Positions 18,128-26,025 of a DNA stretch of 64,000 bases are shown here, in pieces. The stretch is taken from contig NZ_AWFH01000008.1 of the NCBI RefSeq assembly GCF_000682715.1, forward strand, positions 1-64,000. Direction: 5' to 3'. The translations under genes were made by a program, and so were the position numbers. The number at the start of each line of letters is the position of its first letter. Positions within the stretch are counted from its first letter, which is position 1. The stretch is from Hyphomonas atlantica corrig. (lineage in GTDB: Bacteria; Pseudomonadota; Alphaproteobacteria; Caulobacterales; Hyphomonadaceae). The notes below the pieces were generated by a model. It searched no databases, was not told where the DNA came from, and saw only the letters and a list, made by a program, of their open reading frames with translations.

Positions 18128-18343
18128 ACAGAATCGGGGGCCGGGCTCGCTGGACCTCCCCTTACGGAACGTCCATCAAGTCTTCTCCCACAAAGTGCTC
18201 GCTATTTAATCAGTGCTGCACATACGAAAAAATAGTGATATTTCGACACCCGAGCGAATGTCTGATTTTGTTCATCCGCATACCTTCCGGCAGTCTCAAA
18301 AAGTGTACCTTCAATAAGGTTTTGTGATGATTTCGCCCAAAGC

Positions 18344-18358
18344 TTGTGCGTCGCACAA
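18344..18358. promoter_or_regulatory. 15-bp palindrome, probable operator
   Basis: TTGTGCG-T-CGCACAA is a perfect 7+1+7 palindrome about 110 bp before the receptor start codon. The size and symmetry suit a dimeric helix-turn-helix repressor. The cognate regulator is not identified. Confidence 0.5.
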
Positions 18359-18397
18359 AACTGAAACCTTCTCGAACTTTCTGTTGTAAAACTTTGA

Positions 18398-18416
18398 TTT
18401 GAGCCGGTTTGAGCCG
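18398..18416. promoter_or_regulatory. Tandem 9-bp direct repeats
   Basis: TTTGAGCCG occurs at 18398-18406 and 18408-18416, with a 10-bp period, one helical turn. This spacing is typical of direct-repeat binding sites for response regulators. It is not the PhoB consensus as I know it. Confidence 0.45.
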
Positions 18417-18437
18417 CTGAGTAGGCAGCGCCCGACT

Positions 18438-18450
18438 GCGCACAGTGCGC
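18438..18450. promoter_or_regulatory. 13-bp palindrome next to the receptor start
   Basis: GCGCAC-A-GTGCGC is a perfect 6+1+6 palindrome 19 bp before the ATG at 18470. It could block transcription or fold in the leader RNA. Confidence 0.4.
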
Positions 18451-18469
18451 CTAGTTAACGGGTCAAATC

Positions 18470-20905
18470 ATGAAACACTCTTATCTTACCGCGACGGCAA
18501 TTGCCGCTCTTGGTCTCTCCGGACAATTGTCCGCTCACGCACAGGAAACCAGCGCCGAAAAGGCTCGTCACCTGGAAGTCGTCACCGTGACGACACAGAA
18601 GCAGCAACAGGCGCTCATCGACGTTCCAATCAACGTGTCTGTGGCAAACCAAGCCCTGATCGACCTGCTCGCGGCGGATGATTTCGAAGACCTTGGCAAC
18701 TTCGTTCCCGGCCTGCAGGTGCAGGCCCAAAGCCTCAACGCGCCGAGCTATTCCCTGCGCGGTGTGGTGTCGGATGGTGGTACGCCCCGCGTGGCCATGT
18801 TCCAGAACGGTGTCGCCATCGGCAATGTGGGGTTTGCCACCAATCTCGCCATCTATGACATGGAGCGGGTTGAGGTTGTCAAAGGCCCCCAAGCCACTCT
18901 GTTCGGCCAGGGCGCGCTGGTTGGCGGCGTGAACTTCATCCAGAACCGCGCCTCCCTGTCCGGCAATTCCGGCAAAGCCTCCATCGAAGGCGGTGACTAC
19001 AGCTTCGTCCGCGCGGAAGGCCACTACAACTACGTCATCAATGACACGCTCGCCCTGCGCGTTGCGGGTCAGCTGAAGAACATGGACGGCTATGTGCCGA
19101 ACACCGCCAACTCTCCGGACCTGATGGGACAGGACACGCTTGCCCTGCGCACCGCCCTTCACTGGGAGCCGAGCCCGCAGCTGCGCGCCGACCTGTTCGT
19201 CAACTATCAGGACGATGATTCCACCGGCACCCAGTTCACGTCCGGCTTCTTCGAGGTAAACGGGAAGGTCGATCCATACGGCGCAACGGCCATGAACGTG
19301 AATGATGATCAGGTCCGCAGCAAGCTCGGCAATGATCGTGAGCTGTTCTATGTCACCGCCAACGTCGAATACGACCTCAACGATGACTGGTCACTGACCT
19401 CCCTCACCGACTATCGCAACCTGTTCTCGAATGAGGCGTGGGACTCTGATGGTGTCGAGTTCAACCTGCTTCAATTCTATCAGGGCCGCCAGGCCAATAC
19501 GTTCAGCCAGGAATTGCGCCTGAACTATGATGCCGGTGGCAAACTGTCGGCCTTCTTCGGCGGAAACTATTTCACTGTGAACGGCAAGGATGAGCTGCGC
19601 TTCTCCACGGATGAAGCTTACGCTCAATCCCTGTTTGCACCGAGCCTCGCAGGTGCCGCTGGCCTGACCGTTGAGCAGGTACAGGGCGCGCTGACACTCG
19701 CCGGTATTCCGGGCGGTGCAAACTTCGGCAGCTTCGATACGCCTCTTCAGTACTCCGCTCTGGCAGCCCTGCTGCAAGGCGCGCTGGTACCGCTTTACGG
19801 TGAGCATCTGGAACAGCAAATCTCCACCGACGAACGCGACACATATGACCTGTTCGGCGATGTGACCTATCAGCTGACAGATCGCCTCGAACTGACAGGT
19901 GGCCTTCGCTACACCAAGGAAGACCTGGCGGCGAGCTCCGTCGCAGCCGTCCTCAAGAGCAACCCGTACCTCGGCGGCCTCAATGGTGTGACCCTGGCGC
20001 CCTCCCTGCTGCTGAGCGCTGATCGCCTCAACAACAAGGCTACCGGATCAGAAGAAACGGATGGTGCGTTCACATGGCGCCTGAATGCCGCCTATCGCGT
20101 ATCTGACAATGTGAACACCTGGGTCGCCTACGGCCGGGGCCGTCGCCCGGAAGTGCTCTCCGCTTCTGGTGCAAGCTATGATGTCATCGACGCGGAAACG
20201 CTGGACAATGTCGAGGCCGGTGTATTCGCCCGTCTCTGGGATAATCGCGTCCAGATGACCAGCTCGGTCTATTATGGTGAGTACAAGGACTTCCAGACCA
20301 CGCGCTTTGACCCGATCAACGGCGTCTTCATCACCGAGAACTCCGGTAACGCCACCCAGTATGGCTTCGAATTCGATGGTCAGGCCCTGGTCACCGACAA
20401 TATCCGCCTGCTCGGCACATATGCCTACACGCATTCGGAATATGATGACGAAGACGACAACGGAAACCCGCTCCAGTTCGCTGGTAACAGCTTCCGTATC
20501 AGCCCGGAGCACAGCTTCTCGCTTGCGGCTGACATCACGATCCCGGCCGGCGAACGCGGCGATTTCTCGATCGTGCCGAGCTATGTCTGGAAAGATCATC
20601 ACTATTTCGAAGATGACAATGGCTACAATTATGCCGCTGATGGAAATGGTGGATTCACCCGTGTTCGTGAAGCCTATCCGGACGGCACCTTTGTCGAGGA
20701 AGAACAGGACGCATATGGCATCGCCAACCTCCGCATCGGCTTCGACAGCGCAGACGATCAGTGGGGCGTCTACTTCCTGGGCGAAAACATCTTCGATGAG
20801 GAATACCTGATCGACGTGGGCAACACGGGCGGTGCCTTTGGCCTGCATACCATCATCCGCGGCAAGCCGCAGATGCTGAAAGCCGGTGCCTATATCAAGT
20901 TCTAG
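18470..20905 (+). CDS. TonB-dependent outer membrane receptor
   Basis: An 811-residue outer membrane transporter. The signal peptide (about 1-24, ending SAHAQ) is followed by a plug domain (VVTVTTQKQ, YSLRGVV, ERVEVVKGPQATLFGQGALVGGV) and a 22-strand barrel that ends in the aromatic C-terminus AYIKF. Energy comes from TonB/ExbBD, encoded elsewhere. The next gene, 61 bp on, encodes a glycerophosphodiesterase lipoprotein, so a phosphodiester- or glycerol-phosphate-containing ligand is possible. Substrate identity is an inference from context only. Three operator-like elements precede the gene. Confidence 0.93.
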   Translation: MKHSYLTATAIAALGLSGQLSAHAQETSAEKARHLEVVTVTTQKQQQALIDVPINVSVANQALIDLLAADDFEDLGNFVPGLQVQAQSLNAPSYSLRGVVSDGGTPRVAMFQNGVAIGNVGFATNLAIYDMERVEVVKGPQATLFGQGALVGGVNFIQNRASLSGNSGKASIEGGDYSFVRAEGHYNYVINDTLALRVAGQLKNMDGYVPNTANSPDLMGQDTLALRTALHWEPSPQLRADLFVNYQDDDSTGTQFTSGFFEVNGKVDPYGATAMNVNDDQVRSKLGNDRELFYVTANVEYDLNDDWSLTSLTDYRNLFSNEAWDSDGVEFNLLQFYQGRQANTFSQELRLNYDAGGKLSAFFGGNYFTVNGKDELRFSTDEAYAQSLFAPSLAGAAGLTVEQVQGALTLAGIPGGANFGSFDTPLQYSALAALLQGALVPLYGEHLEQQISTDERDTYDLFGDVTYQLTDRLELTGGLRYTKEDLAASSVAAVLKSNPYLGGLNGVTLAPSLLLSADRLNNKATGSEETDGAFTWRLNAAYRVSDNVNTWVAYGRGRRPEVLSASGASYDVIDAETLDNVEAGVFARLWDNRVQMTSSVYYGEYKDFQTTRFDPINGVFITENSGNATQYGFEFDGQALVTDNIRLLGTYAYTHSEYDDEDDNGNPLQFAGNSFRISPEHSFSLAADITIPAGERGDFSIVPSYVWKDHHYFEDDNGYNYAADGNGGFTRVREAYPDGTFVEEEQDAYGIANLRIGFDSADDQWGVYFLGENIFDEEYLIDVGNTGGAFGLHTIIRGKPQMLKAGAYIKF

Positions 20906-20918
20906 GCTGACTACATAC

Positions 20919-20942
20919 CGGGGCGGGCCCGTGCTCGCCCCG
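20919..20942 (+). terminator. Intercistronic hairpin between receptor and glycerophosphodiesterase
   Basis: CGGGGCG (20919-20925) pairs with CGCCCCG (20936-20942). There is no T tract. It may stabilise the upstream mRNA or reduce readthrough into the downstream gene. Confidence 0.4.
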
Positions 20943-20966
20943 ATCCTCCAGACAGGACTATGAACC

Positions 20967-22019
20967 ATGAAGAAATATCTCCTCCTCGGCGGCCTGTTGC
21001 TGGCCGCCTGCAATCCGGCGGCTGAAACGATTGCGCCTGTGGATGCCCCGGCTGAAGCGCCAGCAGAAGCAGCTCCGGCCGACGCAAGCGACACCGAAAC
21101 CGCGCTAAAGACCCTCACGGGCGAGCCGCCTGTCATCATCGCCCATCGCGGCGCAAGCGGCCTTTATCCCGAGCACACGCTGAAAGCTTACCAGGTCGCC
21201 ATCGATCAGGGGGCTGACTTCATCGAACCGGATCTGGTGATGACCAAGGATGGCGTTCTCGTTGCCAACCATGATGGCTACCTGTCCGACACGACAAGCA
21301 TTGCCGATCACGAAGAATTCGCCGATCGCAAAAGCGTGCGTAAAACGCCTCTGGGCGACAAGGAAGACTGGTGGTCTGACGATTTCACCCTCGCTGAGCT
21401 GAAGACGCTGAATGCCATCCAGCGCGTTGAAGGCCGCCCGCAAGACTATAACGACCAGTTCCGGATCGCGACGTTTGACGAGATCATCGACCTGGTTGAA
21501 GAGAATGCGGCGCAAGGCCGGAAGGTCGGCCTGCACATCGAGGCCAAATGGCCTTCCAATTTCTCGGCGGCCGGGCTCGACATGGTCGATCCGATCCTGA
21601 ACACGATTGAAGAGCGCGGCCTCGTCGAAGCGGGCATTCCGATCTTCATCCAGTGCTTTGAGCCGGACTTCCTCGCCAAGGTCGCCGCTAAGAGCGACCT
21701 GACACTCGTACAGAACCTCGTCGGCCCGCCCTACGCGGCCCTGCTCGGCCTGGACATGAAGCTGGAAGACATTCCGACAGCAGGCGTCGGCGCTCACAAG
21801 GCGATGATCCTGACCCCTGAAGGCGGAACGACAGACTTCGTTGAACGTGCCCACGCCCTCGGCAAGATCGTGCATGTCTACACGGTGCGCGATGATGAAC
21901 CGGCAGAAGGATTCGCATCAGCTGAAGAGGAGTTGAAAGTCCTCATCGAAGCTGGTGTCGACGGCATCTGGACCGACTATCCCGAAACCGCCGTGATTGT
22001 TCGCAAGGATTACGAATAG
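20967..22019 (+). CDS. Lipoprotein glycerophosphodiester phosphodiesterase
   Basis: A 350-residue GDPD of the GlpQ/UgpQ family that cleaves glycerophosphodiesters to glycerol-3-phosphate and an alcohol. The lipoprotein signal MKKYLLLGGLLLAAC anchors it in the envelope. An Ala/Pro/Glu-rich linker leads to the catalytic core: IIAHRGASGLYPEHTL (His, Arg, Glu), FIEPDLVMTKDGVLVANHDGY (Glu, Asp, second His), HIEAKWPS, FIQCFEPDFL and the final GVDGIWTDYPE. It is probably co-transcribed with the TonB receptor upstream, although the intercistronic hairpin may reduce its level. Confidence 0.92.
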   Translation: MKKYLLLGGLLLAACNPAAETIAPVDAPAEAPAEAAPADASDTETALKTLTGEPPVIIAHRGASGLYPEHTLKAYQVAIDQGADFIEPDLVMTKDGVLVANHDGYLSDTTSIADHEEFADRKSVRKTPLGDKEDWWSDDFTLAELKTLNAIQRVEGRPQDYNDQFRIATFDEIIDLVEENAAQGRKVGLHIEAKWPSNFSAAGLDMVDPILNTIEERGLVEAGIPIFIQCFEPDFLAKVAAKSDLTLVQNLVGPPYAALLGLDMKLEDIPTAGVGAHKAMILTPEGGTTDFVERAHALGKIVHVYTVRDDEPAEGFASAEEELKVLIEAGVDGIWTDYPETAVIVRKDYE

Positions 22020-22042
22020 CACGACAGCGCTTTCAAAAAGCG

Positions 22043-22079
22043 AAAGGCCGGCCCTCCAGAAAGGAGCGCCGGCCTTTTT
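22043..22079 (+). terminator. Strong intrinsic terminator between convergent genes
   Basis: AAAGGCCGGC (22043-22052) pairs with GCCGGCCTTT (22068-22077), and CTCC/GGAG extends the stem inside to a 5-nt loop. TTTTT covers 22075-22079. A-rich sequence on the left side suggests it may also work for the convergent DUF3126 gene. Confidence 0.9.
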
Positions 22080-22107
22080 CATGCCCGCCTGTCGAGGCGA
22101 GAACAGT

Positions 22108-22314
22108 TTAGCTGATGTCTTCCGACAGCACGGTCATCTGGAACTGGTAGGACGTTTCGCCCTCGTCCACATCCTTGTAGACCACGGCCAGGAATTCGGC
22201 GCCGAGATAGCACTCAACGGAATCATCGGTCTTGTCACGCGCAACCAGGCGAAGGCCCGGGTGCAGTTTTTCCTTGAGATAGGCTTCAAGGCGCAGCGTT
22301 TCTTCGCGCTCCAT
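22108..22314 (-). CDS. DUF3126 family protein
   Basis: A 68-residue acidic cytoplasmic protein. It has the layout of DUF3126: an N-terminal ERxxxLxxYL helix, an IRLVARDKTDDSVE-like strand pair, YLGAEFLAVVYKDVDEGE, and the closing SYQFQM. The family is small, widespread in alphaproteobacteria and of unknown function. GGAG-like sequence (AGAGGAG) precedes the ATG. It stands alone, ending next to a strong terminator. Confidence 0.85.
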   Translation of the reverse strand: MEREETLRLEAYLKEKLHPGLRLVARDKTDDSVECYLGAEFLAVVYKDVDEGETSYQFQMTVLSEDIS

Positions 22315-22394
22315 GGGTCGGGCTCCTCTTGGGTCTTTGTGTTCGCGGCGAACCTAGAGATTTTGCTTGGCGTTGCAACCGCAAAGCCTGCAAA

Positions 22395-23771
22395 TCAGCT
22401 GCGCTCGGCCTCCAGAACGCAATGCGCCGACAGGGATTCCACAGTTTCCTCAAAACGCGCCGGCAGCAGGCGTTGCAATTCCGGCTTGTCGATCTGGTCG
22501 CAATCCATCAGCGACAACACCATCGCCGTTTCGTCCTGAATCGTTTCCATATAATCCAGCGCATCCTGGCTCGCCCCGGCCTGGCGCAGCGCCGCTTCAT
22601 TCTCGCGGGCGGCGATGTGGCGAACCGTCAAATTCCAGGCGAGCGGGAGAATATCATCAATCCGTTGCGTGTGTTCCAGCGCGGTGGGCCAGTCTTCGTC
22701 CAGTATGTGAATGAAGCCGATATTCTCTTCCGTATAGGCGACGCCCACCTGCGTTGCGCCGCGTTCAGCGCGGATGCGGGCCGCAATGCGCAGCTCTGAC
22801 AAGGCCTCCTGCAACGCCTCTTCGTAGAGGCGCCCTTCCGGCAGTTCGCGCTGCGCCGCCAGCGCGACCAGTGTTGTGCCGACGCCATGATGCGCCATCT
22901 GTTCCTGTTCCAGTGTGATGTCTTCGGAATCCGCCCCAATCAGATGTGCCGCCTCGCTGAAAGCGCGATAGGCCAGCAAGGCGTCGCCGCGCTTGCGCAG
23001 GCACTGGCCCTTCCAGATCAGCAGCATCGGCGCGTCAAGATCGCGCGCCGTCGCCTGGTTTACATAGTCCACCACGGTGGAGCATCCTTGGCTCCAGACC
23101 AGTGACGCCTCATCTGCTGCGCGGTACTCCAGCATGGCCAGCCCCGCAGCGCCCATTGCCTGATCCGACAGGGCCTCTGCATCCATCAAACGTTCAAACG
23201 CAGCGCGTACATTTGCGGAGTCCACTTCTCCGCCCCAATCATCCAAAGCGGCCTGCAGCAACTGGTGCTCCTCATCCCTCAGCAGGCGGACACCCCCCTC
23301 ATCCGCACGGAGCACCATGCTGACCACTTGCGAGGTAACCTCGTTCATCGTCTTGCCGAGCACGTGGCTGCGCGCAATGTTCACAGCGCGATCTTTGTAA
23401 GCAGCGATCTGGCGCGCCGATCCGGCCTGTTGCAATTCTCTTGAAAGCTCGGCCTGCCTGCGCGCCGACTCATTTTCCTCGCGGATTGCGACGAGTTGAG
23501 CCTGTGTCGACTCGCGCTGTCGACTGGCTTCTCCTGCGACGATGCGGAGATTGATCTCGTTCAACCGCGCCTGATGGGCGTACTCCGATTTCAGCCCCTG
23601 AAGCGCGACATAGAAATAGATTACGCTGCCCACAGCAATCACCGCTGCCGTGACGAGCAAGACCGCCAGGGCACGGATCAGGAAGCGGAAAGCCTTCTGC
23701 TCTCCCTGCAACTCGCGCAGCAGGTCAAGCGAAGTAACCGGCGAGGTTCCGGATTCTGATTGCAGGCTCAT
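22395..23771 (-). CDS. Membrane-anchored helical-repeat protein of the caspase operon
   Basis: A 458-residue protein not assigned to a named family. A cytoplasmic N-terminus rich in K/R precedes one transmembrane helix (about 30-54), then a Glu/Gln/Arg coiled coil (about 58-110). The remaining 340 residues are all-helical and TPR/SEL1-like in style (LLIWKGQCLRKRGDALLAYRAFSEAA). The positive-inside rule puts the large part in the periplasm. Its start overlaps the upstream gene by 4 bp (ATGA), so the two are translationally coupled. Context suggests it works with the exported caspase, perhaps as a scaffold or sensor. That is inference. Confidence 0.8.
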   Translation of the reverse strand: MSLQSESGTSPVTSLDLLRELQGEQKAFRFLIRALAVLLVTAAVIAVGSVIYFYVALQGLKSEYAHQARLNEINLRIVAGEASRQRESTQAQLVAIREENESARRQAELSRELQQAGSARQIAAYKDRAVNIARSHVLGKTMNEVTSQVVSMVLRADEGGVRLLRDEEHQLLQAALDDWGGEVDSANVRAAFERLMDAEALSDQAMGAAGLAMLEYRAADEASLVWSQGCSTVVDYVNQATARDLDAPMLLIWKGQCLRKRGDALLAYRAFSEAAHLIGADSEDITLEQEQMAHHGVGTTLVALAAQRELPEGRLYEEALQEALSELRIAARIRAERGATQVGVAYTEENIGFIHILDEDWPTALEHTQRIDDILPLAWNLTVRHIAARENEAALRQAGASQDALDYMETIQDETAMVLSLMDCDQIDKPELQRLLPARFEETVESLSAHCVLEAERS

Positions 23772-24175
23772 GCCCGGCTCCTTTCAGAGAGGATTGGCGT
23801 TTCGGCGCCATCCCAGACGGTTTCACCAAAGACGGGTTCCAGCAACAGACGCAAACCGGTGTCCTCGTCACCTTCGCGAATGAAGGCCTCCGCCACGAGC
23901 AGCTTGATCCGCATCTGCCGCTTTCGCCAGATGCGCAGCGCTGCGCCAATGGCGGTCGCGACGAAGAAATTTGACGCGCCAATCATGCGCTCCGGATTAT
24001 CTGCGAATACGTCCGCGCCGAAGGGCAAAGGGTATTTGCCAAGAAGGGTCGACAGGAAGACGCTGAACGACACGACCGCCATGAAGATCGCCCCGGTCAG
24101 CAAGTGACGGTCCAATTTGGCTTCTGCCTTGAGCTCGGACCGGTGATGGCTAATCAGGGGGCTGATGGTCTTCAT
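23768..24175 (-). CDS. Two-helix membrane protein of the caspase operon
   Basis: A 135-residue protein with two predicted transmembrane helices (about 26-46 and 64-82), separated by a short loop, and a Lys/Arg-rich segment (RIWRKRQMRIK) that puts both ends in the cytoplasm. No domain is recognised. It begins 3 bp after the stop of the caspase gene and overlaps the next gene by 4 bp, so the three are one transcription unit. A role as membrane partner of the other two products is inferred from position only. Confidence 0.75.
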   Translation of the reverse strand: MKTISPLISHHRSELKAEAKLDRHLLTGAIFMAVVSFSVFLSTLLGKYPLPFGADVFADNPERMIGASNFFVATAIGAALRIWRKRQMRIKLLVAEAFIREGDEDTGLRLLLEPVFGETVWDGAETPILSERSRA

Positions 24176-24178
24176 CGA

Positions 24179-25909
24179 TTAATCCCTGTCCCGTGCGACC
24201 CGAAATCCAATCCCATCATCGCGGCCCGTATCCGGAAATGCATCACGGATTGCGGACCGAACATAGGACGGCACCTTCTCCCAACTGCCGCCCCGGACTG
24301 CACGGGAGCGACAGCCACGCTCATCATAGACCGTCGCCTCACCAAACCGGCCAAGATAGCTGCGCACGCTACAGTCAGCGGTCCATTCGGCGACATTGCC
24401 GTGCATCTCATGCAGGCCGAAGGCATTCGGCGGATAATAGCCAACCGGCATGGGCCGGCGGGGCCAGACGCCTTTCGGACCGTCATTGTAGATCCGCCCG
24501 GCATTGAAGTTCGCCTGCTGGTCCGTCAGCGTATCGCCGGTGTTGAAAGCAGTCGTGGTGCCTGCGCGCGCGGCATACTCCCATTCTGCTTCGCTCAGCA
24601 GGCGATAGGGCTCCCCATCGACGCGAGTATTCAGCCAATCGACATAGGCCATTGCCTCAACCCAGGTGATGTTGATCACCGGCAGACCCGGCTGTTGCCA
24701 TTGGTCACTGCGGGTCTCATTCGCGGCTTCGTTTCCAACGCAGCCGCCGCCTTCGACACAGGCGGTCAGATCGGCCCAGCTGATCTCAGTTGCGGACGCG
24801 GCAAAGGGCTTGATCGTGGCGCGCCATTGTGGGCCCTCATTATCCTTGCGTTCTTTCTCGGTTGCCGGGGAGCCCATCATGAACTCTCCGCCCGGAATGG
24901 CGACCATTTCCGGACAGTCTGTGCAATCGCGAAACTTGCGTTCGGCAATGGCGCCGCCGGCATCAGCCGCGGTAAAGGCCGCGCCGCGCAGCAAGGTGGA
25001 CACGCTGGTGAAGCCGGGCGCGGCATTCACGGCGTTTGGCACCTCAGCCATGTCACCGGCGCTACGGGCGGCTGAGCCACGTGCCCCATGGGCCGGCAAC
25101 TGCGCGCTGGTATTGGTTGGCACGGGCTGGGGCGCCGGGCCGCCATCACAGCCCGCGAAGCAGAAATCCGCACCTGTCAGCCCGGAATTGTAAAAGGGTG
25201 TCTGCAATCCATTGGTCGACTGGTTTACCCGATCTGCCACGCGCTTGAAGACTTGTTCGGCAATCAGGTTCTGCTGGCCAATCGTCTGTGACAGCGCCAT
25301 CGCAAAGGTCGAGTTCTCGCCCTCGCCATCATAGGCGACATAGCCCGGCGCGGTGGAGTATGAAATCAACAGGCCGCGCGCCGGCTTCACTTCGGCCAGC
25401 CCGCCCGCTGCACTACGCGTTGCGCTTGGCAATGGATTGTCGCGGCAGGCGTCCAGAATGACGAAATTCACCGCATTCCCGGCATGCTCCACATAGCGCA
25501 ACGCGTCGCCAAGGCGCGGGGCCTGTCGCCAGATGTCCTGCTCCGAACGGGCGTTTGCATCCACTGGCACCAGATAGTTCAGGCCCTGCGACTGAACCCC
25601 GTGCCCAGCGTAATAGATCAGACCAACAGAATCGGAGCCGCCCGCCTTGAGACGCGCGCCGTGATCGGCAAAGGCCCGTTCCATCTGGTCTTCCGTGCCA
25701 TCTATGACCAGGTCTACCGTAAAGCCCACCTTGCCGAGTGTTTCGGCCATCAGGCGTGCATCCCGCGCCGGATTGGGCAGTTGCCAACCGGTCTGCTGAT
25801 AGCTGGAATTGCCAATCACGAGCGCGTAGCGCGGTGCTTGTTGACTTTCCGCCAATGCGACGGGCGCCAGGATAAGGCATAGAAAGGCTGCAATTACGGT
25901 CCGAAGCAT
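24179..25909 (-). CDS. Exported caspase-family peptidase with C-terminal FGE-like domain
   Basis: A 576-residue protein with a signal peptide (1-21). A caspase (C14) domain follows, with catalytic dyad H103 in IYYAGHGVQ and C155 in [12 protein letters not shown] Pro/Ala-rich linker with CFAGC (about 250-325) leads to a sulfatase-modifying-factor/FGE-type domain (about 328-576: [40 protein letters not shown]). The FGE copper-site cysteines expected after GGS are absent, so it should not make formylglycine and may bind a ligand or act as another enzyme. The start at 25909 has AAGGGG upstream. It heads a tight three-gene operon with two membrane proteins. Confidence 0.9.
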   Translation of the reverse strand: MLRTVIAAFLCLILAPVALAESQQAPRYALVIGNSSYQQTGWQLPNPARDARLMAETLGKVGFTVDLVIDGTEDQMERAFADHGARLKAGGSDSVGLIYYAGHGVQSQGLNYLVPVDANARSEQDIWRQAPRLGDALRYVEHAGNAVNFVILDACRDNPLPSATRSAAGGLAEVKPARGLLISYSTAPGYVAYDGEGENSTFAMALSQTIGQQNLIAEQVFKRVADRVNQSTNGLQTPFYNSGLTGADFCFAGCDGGPAPQPVPTNTSAQLPAHGARGSAARSAGDMAEVPNAVNAAPGFTSVSTLLRGAAFTAADAGGAIAERKFRDCTDCPEMVAIPGGEFMMGSPATEKERKDNEGPQWRATIKPFAASATEISWADLTACVEGGGCVGNEAANETRSDQWQQPGLPVINITWVEAMAYVDWLNTRVDGEPYRLLSEAEWEYAARAGTTTAFNTGDTLTDQQANFNAGRIYNDGPKGVWPRRPMPVGYYPPNAFGLHEMHGNVAEWTADCSVRSYLGRFGEATVYDERGCRSRAVRGGSWEKVPSYVRSAIRDAFPDTGRDDGIGFRVARDRD

Positions 25910-26025
25910 TGCGGGCGTCCCCTTCCGCTGGTTGCTCAATGCGTCCCCCGAGCACAGCATTAACTAACCCCAATTCCCGGCACGAGAAAAGGGGGCAAGC
26001 CTGCCCTTCAGCTGTGAAGCCTGAA

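Larger units (their letters stand above)
18128..18469 (+). other. Regulatory region before the TonB-dependent receptor
   Basis: No gene is seen in 342 bases. The half closest to the receptor has a 15-bp palindrome (18344-18358), a pair of 9-bp direct repeats 10 bp apart (18398-18416) and a 13-bp palindrome (18438-18450). The sequence is more AT-rich than its neighbours. Several regulators may bind here. Confidence 0.5.
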
